Shown here: piece by piece, positions 24,743-37,213 of the stretch
Layout of the letters: every line of letters begins with the position of its first letter
How positions within the stretch are numbered: the first letter of the stretch is position 1
Origin: Amblyomma americanum
Taxonomy: Eukaryota; Arthropoda; Arachnida; Ixodida; Ixodidae
Assembly (NCBI RefSeq): GCF_052857255.1
Contig: NC_135497.1
Location: 118,930,744-118,994,743 of the forward strand
Direction: 5' to 3'
Length of the DNA: 64,000 nucleotides
The notes under the pieces: model-generated
What the model saw: the letters and a program-made list of their open reading frames with translations, nothing else
What the model was told of the DNA's origin: nothing
Database searches by the model: none
Translations under genes and position numbers: made by a program

Positions 24743-24824
24743 CGACGAGGATGGGATTCGAACTCACATGGGCAGAGCCCAATGGATTGACAGTCGATCG
24801 CCTTAACCACTCGGCCACGTAGTC
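24743..24824 (-). tRNA. tRNA-like gene: serine-type (type II) body with anticodon GTC; probable pseudogene
   Basis: Read on the minus strand, the 82-nt locus has the full class II tRNA layout. It has an acceptor start GACTACG, an A-box-like TGGCCGAGTGG, and an anticodon loop CTGTCAA giving anticodon GTC. It also has a long variable arm with a perfect 5-bp stem (TGGGC/GCCCA), a B box GTTCGAATCCC, and a 3' acceptor strand CCTCGTC. The body closely resembles eukaryotic tRNA-Ser(GCT), but the anticodon would read Asp codons. I count two acceptor mismatches (pairs 4 and 6), one anticodon-stem C-C mismatch and one T-stem A-C mismatch. A run of five T lies about 20 nt downstream and could end pol III transcription. 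Family knowledge: seryl-tRNA synthetase recognises the long variable arm rather than the anticodon. The mismatches favour a decaying pseudogene. A SINE head is possible, but no SINE body follows. Confidence 0.6.
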
Positions 24825-25964
24825 CGACGACGGAACGAGGGCGTTTTAGAAGGCGCATCTCGTAACGTGAAACCGGATATAGCGAACACATCGCATATAA
24901 CGAAGGTGTAGTAAGTCGTAACTTTAAACCGAAACTAATTCGAGAAGCTTGAGACGATCGTGTTGAGCTAGAGAGCTCAACAGGACGATACAAAGGCTTT
25001 CACCTTGAAGCACGTAAGGTGACTTAAGTGCTCCCCTGAGTTTTCTTCACTCGTTTCTGTTCAGTCTAATTCCCCGCGGTGCAGAGTAAGACGCTGAGGA
25101 CACACTCTTCCGGATGACCTCTTCACCTTTAATCTTCCCGGTGGCGTAACCTGTCGCCAGAAGCCACGTCACTGTGGCTGTCTAACCACGAAGAATGGCC
25201 GCATCAAATCGTCTCCATGCGACCGAAGGCAGTGGCAGAAAAAGGAGGGCGTAGCTGTAGGCCAGCTCGAAAGACAGGATAGCAAACCAGGAACCGCAGC
25301 CTCACAGGACAGGCGAGAGAGAACACAGCAGTGCGGTAGTGTCCTGAGGAAGGGCTACGCGCATGCAGCGCCGCGTTCACTGCGGTACTCGGTTCCTTGT
25401 CTTAACAATCAGAGGTTAGCTTAGGATGAAGTTCTTATGTCGGGCTATAAATGTAATAAAGAGGTAAAATCTTTGCGAAAGGAAGTAGAAAGATGCGTAG
25501 GTATTAAAGAAAAATACTGATATTGTGAGAAAAATGTTCTCCACAAACCTTACGAGATGGCGCAAGAAAACAAGGAAGAATTATGTGTTGCGCAGTACTC
25601 ACAGAGGCCCGGGTTGATTCAGTATGACTACACCACATTGCGGACGCTAACTCTCTGGGTTTACTTGGGGTAAGGGCGATCCGAATGAATCAAGTATTCT
25701 CGCTGTGTTGTTTCGGCGAGCACGTCAGTACAAAGAGCTCTTTGCCATCGCTGATGTTCAGACATTGTTACACCGCTGCAGGTTCGATGCAAAAGAGGTG
25801 TTTAAATTTTGCTGCTCTGTATGTATTCTCCGGACAAAAAACAGGAGGGGACACTTAAGCTCCTCTTTGAGGGTATGGCGGGATAGCGTTAGTGGCTTAA
25901 TGCCCATATATGCGGAATTGGTAATTCTCGACTTTACATTCATACATATCTATGAGTCCTCATA
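24825..25964. other. No gene recognised
   Basis: A short hairpin TGTTGAGCT/AGCTCAACA with a 4-nt loop lies near 24961-24982. Otherwise there is no gene or named repeat. Confidence 0.5.
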
Positions 25965-26250
25965 GCCCTTCTGGCGCAGTGGTGCAGCGGTTAAGCGATG
26001 TTCCACTGCCCTGCGACGGCAGGTGCTGCCACCGGTGGGGCTTGTGAGACACAAATTGCTCTTCCCGAGCAACCAGTTTAACTGCCACCTGCCACGATTG
26101 GCAGTTTGCTCACAATCCGGTGGGCAGGTTGTGATGACGTCACAATATCACGTTACTTAGGTGGGCCACCTGCCACCTAGGTTGCTTCTCTGGAGATTTT
26201 TTGTGCATTTTTCGTTCACGGCAAACGAAGCTCACGACGACGTCGTTTTC
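25965..26250 (+). mobile_element. tRNA-headed SINE of a second type, carrying a CRE palindrome
   Basis: The head begins near CCCTTCTGGCGCAGTGG, in which TGGCGCAGTGG (25972-25982) fits a pol III A box. The expected B-box region (about 26030-26050) is degenerate. The body has several internal complementary blocks (GCCACCTGCCAC, GGTGGGCAGG, GGTGGGCCACC) and a TGACGTCA palindrome at 26135-26142. I believe I have seen this sequence widely repeated in tick genomes, but no second full copy lies in this window. The right boundary, placed after a T-rich stretch, is approximate, and no target-site duplication was found. Confidence 0.6.
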
Positions 26251-26622
26251 TCCAAAGCAGCCCAATGCTTTAAAGTTCGTTTTCAGTAACATTCGCTTTA
26301 GTAATAGGCGCTTTCATTTCAGTGAGGTGTGTGCCGGGTTCGTCGAGAATTTACGGAGTCGTGGTCGGGCATTCACTAGCCAGTATTCTTTAATGCTGAC
26401 AAATGAGTGTTCTTATTCGCAACCCCTCATGCTCAGACCATTCAAGTGATTGAGAAAAGTTGATGATGCGTGCAAGTCTGAGCTTAGAGATAAGTCTCCT
26501 TCGAGTGTGAGCATGTGGGAGGGATGGCGACAGAAGCAAATGCCATGAGCACCGGCAGAGGTCAAGTGAGGCAACCACTCCACCCACACCGCGATTTCCG
26601 GTGTGTGGTACCGCGACTATCA
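26251..26622. other. No gene recognised
   Basis: Sequence between the SINE and the MITE, with no gene or repeat I can name. Confidence 0.5.
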
Positions 26623-26840
26623 CTATAGTCGGATGCATCTCAAGAACGCAGCGAGAGATGCCCCTCCAAGGAGGCCCTCAAACCAAAGACATCGACAGAT
26701 CCGCGGCTAATTCCCTTTCATCTACCACCCTCTACAAGGCGATTAATCACCACATCATGAGAATCGGTCGACGCCATTGGATGGAGGGCATCCTTTGAGG
26801 GGCATCAGCTGCTTCGTTCTTGAGTTGTATCTGACTATAG
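26623..26840. mobile_element. 218-bp MITE with about 56-bp terminal inverted repeats
   Basis: The left end CTATAGTCGGATGCATCTCA (26623 onward) is mirrored by the right end, whose reverse complement reads CTATAGTCAGATACAACTCA from 26840 inward. Similarity continues over about 56 bp (AAGAACG, GATGCCCCTC, AGG-GCCCTC). The first bases form CTATAG, consistent with a TA-targeting mariner/Tc1-type insertion. There is no transposase ORF inside, so it is non-autonomous. The assignment to a superfamily is inference. Confidence 0.75.
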
Positions 26841-27129
26841 CAGACACATGTGATGCGTTTATTTGCCAGAGAACGAACTGCGTTCAATAAGCATCCGGGG
26901 AGCTATATCAGCGGAAGGTTAGCTGCCCTCCTTACTACCTTCATTTAGTGGAGCTAGTAACCTGAGGAAAGTTGCTTAGCGCCCGTGCTTGCGTCCGAAA
27001 ACTACCTTTTTTTCTTTCTGGCGGAATGAGGCCATCAAATAATCGTACGCTCAGAACCGCAAGGGGTTTAAATCCGCGCTTTTGTGGCAAAACTTCCGCG
27101 CTTACTAGTCTATACTAGGTAGTCTGCGA
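26841..27129. other. No gene recognised
   Basis: Short intervening sequence with no supported feature. Confidence 0.5.
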
Positions 27130-27700
27130 CTTGCTAGTCCGCTACTTCGTGCCCACTCGGGTCCTACGGCGCCCCCGCGCTGTGGATGCGATCCTTTGTC
27201 CATCCGCGACCGAGAGCCGCAGCTGTCGGCCAGATTCCGACCGCGGACAGCGCGAATCTGCGCAACGCTGATGGGCCGGGCCGTTAGCTGCTCTGCAAGC
27301 GCGTGGCCGGAGTTCCTCCGCGCGCGACTTATTACCGAGATGTCCACACGTGTGTGCGTGTGTGTCGCGCGCGAGGGCCCCCCAAGGAAAAGGAAGCGGC
27401 TGAGATATTCCGAGGATCGATTTCTGGCCAGCGGGGTCGATCGTTCTGAAAAGGCGCTCGTCCGTTTTGTGTCCCGGCTTGTTGAGCAAATGGGCGGCGT
27501 CCATTCGTAACAGCGCCGCGCCGGCCCGGCTCCTGGCGAAATGAATTTCCCGGGACACTCGGCAAGGACGGATGCGCGCTGGGCCGCTGAATGGGCTGCC
27601 CTCCGCGGCCGGCTTGGCGCATCCTCCCGGAGTCCGTCGCGGCTCACTGGTGCCCCTTCTCCCTTCCTACCCAACCGCGTTTTGCCCTGCCCGGCGCCAC
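27130..27700. other. GC/CpG-rich island, candidate regulatory DNA
   Basis: Very CpG-rich, with three overlapping minus-strand frames (27105-27674, 27142-27558, 27332-27622) and plus-strand frames over the same bases. The translations are Arg/Pro/Ala-rich and unrelated to any family I know. Promoter, enhancer or composition-driven. Confidence 0.3.
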
Positions 27701-29989
27701 CGATGGCACACTGTTGCTGCTCCCATTTGGCTGTGCGCCGCCGCGGAAATCCTGAAGCCAGTAACGTACCCTCTAAGCTAGATCTCTCCTCCTGTATTAT
27801 CTGCTATTCGCCCAAAATCAATTCCACTCTACTGCGCCTTTCCTCGGAGGGGTACGACGGTCATAACACAAGTTCCCCCTCCCCCCTTTTTTTTCTGCCC
27901 CTCTTCCGTTTTTTTTTTCTCTTCTTGATTTCAGTGACCTTCCTATTCGGGCAATTTAATTTCTCTGCCTCTGTTAAAACGTGTTGCGTTGGTAGCTCTT
28001 ATTCTGCCGTAGTATACCACCTCCAGAATAAGGATACCGGATTTTCGCTTTTCTCTCGATTAATAAAGTCGTGACTGAGCGCTCGTAATTGCTTTTTCCC
28101 GGGATGTTTTTTCCGGTGCTCCGATTTTGAAAGCACTGCTTTATGATTAATGACGTAAAGTTTTAAGCCAGTTTGGTTAATATTGAAGACTTGTCACAAA
28201 ACCTTTTCCTAGGGTTAACGTACTGTTAATTTTCAATAAAGGGTAGATGTGAACAGCGCGAAAGAGACGGCGGATGAAAACGAGAAAACAGGGCAGACGC
28301 TTAAAGGTGCTCTTTTATCCAGCGCTTTTCCCGCGCTGGCTGTCACCTTATTTAATAAAGACGTCCGCAATTAATTAATAGGCCAGTAATATTTGCCTTA
28401 AAACAGTAAAGTATACGTGTAAACTCGCCCCTTCCTGTGGAACACGCTCTCATGGAGCAAATTATCTGGATATTTATTCTCACAATAAAGATTGATCCCC
28501 ATGAGACGAGATCCATTTCTTCACACACGTGGCTGTGTTTATGTTATTCAGAAATATTTCTTAGTACGATCATCCTGGTTTAGATGTGTTCGTTTAGGCG
28601 AGCCAGAACGCATTGTTTATGCTTTTGGCTACTTCGAAAGTCTGCAGTCAGCGTTAGTTAGGCGTAGTTGATATTGATCACATGCTTGAAGCATGTCGTC
28701 AATCTTAGCGCACGCCAAAGCTCCGCGCGATTGGCCGGCTTACGAGAGTTGGCCGGGTTTATTATGGGCAAAAAAAAAAACTGTGGTCCTGTCTTAACCG
28801 TCAACGACGAAGGCGCTGACGAATCACATGTCGATGCTTGCGTTTACGTTAGTTACGTTTTGCGAACCTCGCCCCCATGTTGTAAGCTGCCCACTTTCGC
28901 ACTGTTTCAGTGGCGAAGAAGCGCTCGTATACTCAGTTATCCGTGCAGATAATAAACCTCAACTGCTTTAAATTAATGCGCAGCTTTAGTCTACGGTATG
29001 TCACAGCCGTATGGGCAGCTTACTCACACTGAAACTAAATACGCTCATGCGTTTGCGTTCATCATTGCGAGTAGAGGTAAGGCCAAGCGAACAAGTCGCA
29101 AAATTTCTTTTGCACTGGCAAATGAAAGTAACAACAACCATGATATGAGAAATTATGTGCGAAGATGCGTTCGATTTCCAGCCGCGCTATTATTTTAACA
29201 AGCTTTAGAGCTCTCTAGCACTCGGCTAGTTTTTTTTTTTCTTTGCCCTTTAAAAGGAATTGTTATTTTGCGCTGTGGTAAAATTAAATTTTTTTAGTCA
29301 AGACAGACTATTGTTTTTTAAGCAACTCTGGTTTAATGCTTTGTCAAATATCACAGCTTCCCACCTGTGTATTCAGCTAACTGCGCAGCGTCTCACAATT
29401 TTTCGTTGCTGGCTCTCAAACGTTTCAGAGGTACAATGCATGGGAGTCCATGTATGTGATGAACAAATGGTACTAAACATGGAAGCTCACTGTTAGCGAG
29501 GAGATTGTTCCTTGTCTCCTCACACGTTCAGGGTAAGCAGATAATCCGAACAATTGAAGTCCTCATGGGCCAAATTAGGCTCTATATAATGAGGTGCTGT
29601 CCACTTGCAATATGAAGCAGCCGCGTACCCCTGCTTCCTGCCTTCCTGAAGCCCACTATTTGAAGAGGTACGATTGTCTTTTCGTTCATACATTCAGCGA
29701 CGTTGTTATTACCGCAGTTGTCTTTCTTGAAGTTGCTCGCAATGAAATAAATTTAATACTAAAGAGCGCCCCGCATGATCCCTCGGATAAGAAGAGAATG
29801 ATCGCTTGTACCTGCTTGCAAATACGTTCTCAATTCTTCAGCAATGATGGGCGATTAGCGCTGCTCGCTTGGTCGTAACGGAAGAGCGGACATTTAATCC
29901 TGTCGTTTGGTCTCGGCCCTTGAACGGCTTACGGAAAGCGAAAAGACTGAAAAAAGAAAGGGGGGGGGGGGGGGGGGGCACGAAGCGGT
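27701..29989. other. No gene recognised
   Basis: AT-rich sequence. A 19-G tract lies at 29960-29978. A short phrase GGCGTTAGTTAGGCGTA (30000) recurs as AGCGTTAGTTAGGCGTA near 28651, possibly a relic of a shared repeat. No gene recognised. Confidence 0.5.
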
Positions 29990-30430
29990 CCACGCAGCCG
30001 GCGTTAGTTAGGCGTACGTGGCCGTAACGGGCCGCCCAAGTTGCCCCTGCGCTTTGCGAATCGCCTTTTCCAAATGCGCACCGCCGCTGCCTCTGGTGCT
30101 TGTAGCACTAAGCACTTTATAATCGACGTCATTACAAAACGGGACGTTCCCCCTCTACGCCATCAGGGACACAGTGGCGCCCCGCCCGCCCGGGCCTCCG
30201 AGAACGGCGGCCGCTTAGCGCTGCATGCCGCCGCGATGGGACGTCGCGCGCGCGGAAGCGAGCCGACCTCCATTGCCCTCTCCGGGGGAATGCAGGTGAT
30301 GCGTGGACGGCCTTGCCGTTTAATCTGCGCGCATCTGTGTCCTCGGCGGAAACGGAGATGGACGAGTCGAAGCAGCGTTTGTTTTCTAGGCGAGTCGTTT
30401 GCGCCCGTCGTCACGCTGAAGCGTCAGCTT
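29990..30430. other. GC/CpG-rich island
   Basis: A GC-rich patch with open frames on both strands (30041-30577 plus, 30163-30414 minus). No domain recognised. Similar in character to the other islands in the window. Confidence 0.3.
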
Positions 30431-31028
30431 GCGGCCACTGATCAACGATTGTGGTACTCCGCTTTCTGGGAATTCAGCCAAACGTCTCTTTCAAGGAAGG
30501 AGGCCGGAAATGGAGTCAGCTTTTTTTTATTATTAATATTATTCCCTTTGACGCATAAGCGTAAGCATAAGGTCTGACGTGACAGTTTTGTTAATTATAA
30601 CTTTACTGGAAGAAAGTAATGGCCCGTTGTTAGAACATGTCCAATTGTCCAATCAGCGTTCATAAGTCGCGAAAATAGTTGACACAACCTCTTCGATGCA
30701 TCTGCGTGCAGAGTGCAATACAGATGGTGGGTTTCGCTTGCCGGCTTTGGGTACGATGCTTATGCAAGCGATATAGTGCAAAAATCACCGTGCATCCCAC
30801 GGTGCACCAATTTAACACAAAATGTGTTGTTATTATTACTGTTATTATTACTTATTAATTAGCTACGGAAGGCTGCTTCTGCTAGAAGTTAAACAGAGCA
30901 ATAATGTCTCTTCTGACGCCCAGCGATGGCAGGCTGGAAAGAATCTACTGCACCTTTCGGTCCTCAGTAAATTGGTGCATAATGTGCAAAAAAAGAAAAA
31001 ACTGAGAGGGAGGAGCTTTTCTATACTA
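30431..31028. other. No gene recognised; (ATT)-rich patch
   Basis: An ATT-rich low-complexity stretch lies near 30826-30862. Nothing else can be named. Confidence 0.5.
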
Positions 31029-31611
31029 CAGTCGACGCGTATTTATCGAATTATTAATTATATCGAACGGTCACACCATCCCCTTGAAAATCCCTCGCAA
31101 AAATATAGCACAGCTGTTCGCGTTTATCGAAGTCAAGTTCACCGGAATATTCGACATCTTGGACGGGCGGCCGCGACTTTTGAAGTGCAGTTTCTCCTAA
31201 CGGTGCTATCTGATCACCTTTGCGCGGAGACTGGTCTGCTGCGCGGCCTTGGGCACCTGCTGGCTGCACTACTGCAGCGAAACCGCGTGACGAGGTGCTT
31301 GGGGGGTGGCTTTCGGTCTCTTTTACTCATTTTCTACGTCACATCGCTGCGATGCGGTGAAGCCAACCAAACTAAAGGCTAGCGGCGGCCCTCCACATCG
31401 CGTGTTTCGCTCGTTTCACTACTGAAGGGGCAGCGAAAACCAACTGTAGTTCAGTTTTAATGAGATATTTCTATTTATAGTGTACTCGGAACACGATTAG
31501 GCATCTTGTAATAGGAAGATGAGCTTATCTAAAGCCATTTTTATGTATCGAATTATCGACATATCGAACTATTTCGCAATCCCCTTCGAGTTTGATATAT
31601 CCGTTATCGAC
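31029..31611. mobile_element. Possible pogo/Tigger-like non-autonomous DNA element
   Basis: The left end CAGTCGACGCGTATTTATCGAA follows a TA. The right end, read inward on the minus strand, is AGTCGATAACGGATATATC followed by CTCGAAGGGG and repeated TTCGATA/ATCGATA phrases. The ends share AGTCGA, ATATCGAAC/TATATCAAAC and a GCGAAATA/GCAAAAATA block, as in Tigger elements whose ends start CAGTCGA and are rich in ATATCGA. The similarity is imperfect. The short ORFs inside do not look like a transposase. Confidence 0.4.
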
Positions 31612-32559
31612 TACGTAAATTTGCTATCAAGATTTCACACGCTCTCTCATGTGAACGAAGTATATGTCAGCAATATACAGCATGTATATAGATTTTAGCC
31701 AATAAATCAGACAACCAATCACTTAATCAATCTAGTTCATTGCACGAGAGTTATCAATGCTTAGCATTCAGACATCCTGCTGCATACTGTATATTCAGGA
31801 AGATATCCCAAAGCCAGAGAGTGAGGGAAGTCTCGTACAAATAGTGACAAAAGTGTAAACAAAGCAGTACAAGTAATACAATGTACACTCTGTTTATCAA
31901 ACGAAAACCTGATTAAGAACTTGAGCAGAAATTATCAAACGCGTAATTAGAAGTTGTAAAGGATGTAAACAGCCTGCGCAACATTCTCCGCCCGTGTAAA
32001 CGCCGCCCCAATCCTGGAAAAGCTACCAGCTTAATATTGCAAAAGCGAACTTCGCAGCCGAGAAAAACACAAATTATTTTCTTGTGTTCCCAACCTGAGA
32101 CCACTGCAATTCCGGAGCAGTCACTTTACCAAATGAAGAAACCGGAAGCCCGGATGGCGGCAGCACGATGCTTCACTAATGGATAATTCAACGCTGAGAA
32201 GAAATTGTCTTGGGGGGAGCTCCCGAACTGCGAGGCTTGCGAAGTCTGTTTCGATGGTACGTAACGCGAACAGTTATTTGCGGTTTCAGAGAGAAGCTCG
32301 GCACCTCCTACTATTACAAATCATTTATGAATAGCCCCTTAGCTTCGAAGCGCTGCTAGCGAGACTCTGTGCGTGTAGAGGTATTGATCGCGGATGTCAC
32401 AGAGACTGCCGATGTCAATTATCGTCAACGCGGGATACAAACAAACCCCTTCGAGAGGCCACTTAAGTTGAAAGCAAAGCAGATCCAGTTTACCGAGTGT
32501 ACGGCAGAACGTTACTTGTTGCTTCGCCCGAGGCAAGCTCGTCTGGCTGCACGTGAGCT
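31612..32559. other. No gene recognised
   Basis: AT-rich sequence without a recognised ORF, RNA gene or repeat. Confidence 0.5.
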
Positions 32560-33130
32560 AGCGCGTAATTGTTGCAGCACCGGGCATTTTTCCAGATGCG
32601 CAGAGGCTCGCGAGGTGGAGCGGCCTTTCGAGCATGGGCCGGGCGCTGTGACCCACACTGGGCGGTGACACGCGCAGCCCAGCTGCACTTGCCGTCGGTG
32701 TTTCTGGCGCCAACGGTTGCACGCACCCTACCGACGACCGCACGCAATGTTTGTGTTACAGAGGAATGCTTCTTTATTTCGCGCGCGAGCGCATGGGCGC
32801 GCCGGGGCCTTGATTCCCGGCAAGCGCGCGGTGGCTTATCGCGGCGCTGAGCTTGCTTTTACGCGGCGTGCGCTCTCGGAGTGGTGGGAGAGGAGGACGG
32901 AGGCGCGCCGAGGTCTCGCGTCGAGTCGGAAGCGCATTCGGTTCCCCAGCGCGGAACACCACAGCCGAGCGGCACCGCGTCCGCGACAGCTGTTTGTCCG
33001 CCGTCGGTAGGCGCAGTGCGGCTGCACACAGTGCTCTGACTAGGGAGGCAAACACCGGGGAGGCGAAAAAAAAGATGGATAGGGAATGGGGAGGGGGAGC
33101 GCGGTGTGGAAGCCGGTCGCGCGCAGGTCG
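32560..33130. other. GC/CpG-rich island, candidate regulatory DNA
   Basis: CpG-rich with long overlapping frames on both strands (32774-33154 minus, 32853-33182 plus, 32717-33010 plus). The translations are Arg/Ala-rich and unrecognised. Could be a promoter or enhancer; no TATA or transcript evidence. Confidence 0.3.
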
Positions 33131-34539
<1,409 letters not shown>

Positions 34540-34975
34540 GGCTGGTGGGGCATGTGAGACCCGAGGAGCTCTTCCCCAGCTCTTCCGGTTGGCAGGTGGA
34601 GGCTTCACACAGAACTACTTGGTCTGGTGGTGTGACTTCCCTCCAGCCAATGGGCATTCTCCGGTCTGGTGACTCACTGATGACATCACTGCCCTTCACC
34701 CTCCAGGTTGAGGGTGAAAGAGATGGGATGGCACAACCAATTTTAATTGCCGCCATCTTGATTCGAGAAACCGAAACTATGCCGCCATTTCGTCCCCTGA
34801 CGTCATACTCACATAGTTTCACCATACTGGACCGTGACGTCATCAGTGGCACACGGCAGGCAGTTGTTTCTACAATGCTATTGCAGATGGCGCTGCAAGT
34901 CTCAATGCGAGATGTGCTGTTTTCTAGTTGCTGCCATAGATGGCGCTGTGATCTCAGGGTGGTAGCAGACCCCAC
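34540..34975. repeat. Possible diverged dispersed repeat with two TGACGTCA and two GATGGCGCTG motifs
   Basis: GTGAGACCCGAGGAGCTCTTCCC near 34554 resembles GTGAGACACAAATTGCTCTTCCC in the SINE at 25965-26250. The segment also has TGACGTCA at 34798-34805 and 34835-34842, and GATGGCGCTG at 34886-34895 and 34939-34948. The open frames covering it on both strands are not convincing. I infer a diverged or composite repeat; boundaries are approximate. Confidence 0.3.
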
Positions 34976-36851
34976 GAAATCTCGAAAAGTGATGAGTAAG
35001 AGCTAACGCCCTTAAAAGTGTGAGGTTGTAATGAAAAGAGAAAACACGAAAAATCGCCAAGTTGCTCTGAAGAAGCTCCATTCCGTGATTGGCCAGCTTG
35101 CTTCATGTTGATTGGCCAACAACCTTGCACCCTGCGTTTACGCCCGCCATGCGCAAGAGAAGTCACATACAATGCTCCACGCAAGAAAATTTTTGCGAAC
35201 CCTGTTCCGGCCTGTTTTGCGCAGACGGGTTAGTGAGGTGATGCCGCTGGCAGGGACTGGGGGCAGTGTGCGCTTCTCGGAATTGTTTCTTTGCGCACAA
35301 ATGTGGCACTCAAAATTTGCACCCATTGGCACAGTATGCCTCCATTAAACTGCACATTCTCGCGCGTCGTTGCATTATATCGAATCATCGCATTGCGTCC
35401 ACTGATGACGCCTCTTGCGCACGTGAGCTGGTGTATAGTGCGACGCCATCCTGCGAGGCCTCGCATCAGCCGCCTTAGTGAGCCAGTACTTGTCTATATG
35501 CGCTTTTTAACAACGCGTCGGTTCCACAAAAATCTATTTGGACAGCAACCAGACCCAAAAAGCCACGGCTTTTCGTTAAGTGTGCCTTTGGCGATGCAGT
35601 CGTTCCCTTTGCTTCCGAGGGACCTGATTTTCGTCACTTTGAGCGTGGCTGAACTCGAAGCAAGAGCTCACTGCGATCATCATTGATCAAAAGTAATGCT
35701 ATTTTGTCCAAACCTGTCAGAACAGCTCAGTCCTTCCTTCGTGAGAGTGAACTCCGCTGAATCAATCCAGAATCCGTACCGTTCAGTTCCCTGGGCCCTT
35801 CTCAGATGCGAATCGACCCGATGAAAAATGTTGCACGGGGCCCAGCAAGAAAGCTCATAACAGGTTCCGTTACTGAGGGAGTACATTAGCTCGATTTTGT
35901 TATGGTCATTAATCTCAAGTTTCCTCGAACGAGAGCGCAAGAACTGCGCGCACCTTTCACGAACTTCGCTCGGTGTGGAATGAGATTTATTTCTCTAGCT
36001 TGATTTCGGGCAGCCGCGCTAAGGCGGGAAGGCTCGCGCTTATTAAGTTCCAAAAATGAATGGGTCCGCGCATTGAAAGAAGTTCAGAAAGGGTCATCTC
36101 TCAAACGCGTTCTTGAGCGGGCGGGCGCATGTCGTTTGCGGTGCTAACTGGCTGCGGGACAAACCATTACGGGCTCGCGCCGGCATTTCTGGTCGGCAGA
36201 AAAAAAATAAAATCGTACGGCTTGTCGTTACAGATTAAAAACGTCAGACACGGTCTTTAGTAGCAGCAACGCGTCCTCACCTCTTGCTCGCTTTGAGGGT
36301 GGCGCTGGATTTTTTTCTTTTGTTTTTTATATTTATGGAGGTCGTGAAAGCGTCTCTTAGGCAAGAAAACAAGTCCTGATGAGGTGCTTATGCGGGCGCC
36401 TAATGTGATAATAAAAAATAAATGGAGAGCACGGTACACTGCTTACTTCCCATCGATTTGTAGAAATGTCGAAAAATGATGTAAAGTGTGCCAGCTTATG
36501 AAGCGGACCATCTCGAGCCGATGTCTCCGGTTTAACTAGCATGTTTACTCTCTCTCTCTCCCTTGCTTTTTCGTGCCGTGCCGTCTTTCGATTGGATACT
36601 TTATTATCGCGCTGAGGTGTGTCGTTGCCAGATCATAAAAAGTTCTGGTTGCTATTGCGCTGCCATTTCGAGTTCAGCAAAGTGTTTTCAATGATTACGC
36701 GCGCGCGCGCGCGTGAGCGAGCACACACATGCACGTATTGCATGCGTGTTAACTCTTGCAAAAATGTCTGTTGAGTTTATATTAAGAAGCTATTGACTTA
36801 ACACAACAGAGCCTAGCGGGAACAAATTGACTCCTAAATGGCTATTTTTAG
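34976..36851. other. No gene recognised; two inverted CCAAT boxes
   Basis: ATTGG (inverted CCAAT) occurs at 35088-35092 and 35111-35115 within the repeated phrase GATTGGCCA. This could be a promoter signal or chance. A (GC)n run lies near 36699-36713 and a (TC)n run near 36549-36561. No gene recognised. Confidence 0.45.
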
Positions 36852-37213
36852 TGCGACAGCATTTAGGTTGTCGTCATCGAAAAAAAGATTCTGTTTCTTC
36901 ATAACGAAATTCCTTGATTGGTCTAGTGGGTCATGACGTCATCAGCACTGCCAAATTTGAAAATCTCAGGCCGAATGTTTGAGTACCCTCCATTCGATTC
37001 TTATATGGCAGTATAGTAACTTCATTATCATATGGGAGTAAATACACCTTAATCCGCCCACAAATACCCAATAACACCTTATTTCCTCCCATTAATCTTA
37101 ATTAATACCCGCACTAATCCACATTAATCCACTTTCTTGGATGAGCCAAATTGCAAAATTTTGGAAGTCCTTTGAAATTTTTCGGGGTGGGGCAACCTCG
37201 TAATGCTGTCGCA
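36852..37213. mobile_element. MITE with TGCGACAGCATT terminal inverted repeats, about 362 bp
   Basis: TGCGACAGCATT at 36852-36863 is the exact reverse complement of 37202-37213. The similarity extends inward to GGTTG on the left and CAACC on the right, about 20 bp in all. The interior has no ORF. It contains a TGACGTCA at 36934-36941 and an AT-rich patch with repeated TTAATCC and TTAATAC phrases. No clear target-site duplication was found. It is a non-autonomous DNA element of unassigned superfamily. Confidence 0.65.

Noticed and set aside
24448..24993. 181-codon minus-strand ORF
   Set aside because: Its centre is the translation of the tRNA-like locus; the remainder shows no domain.
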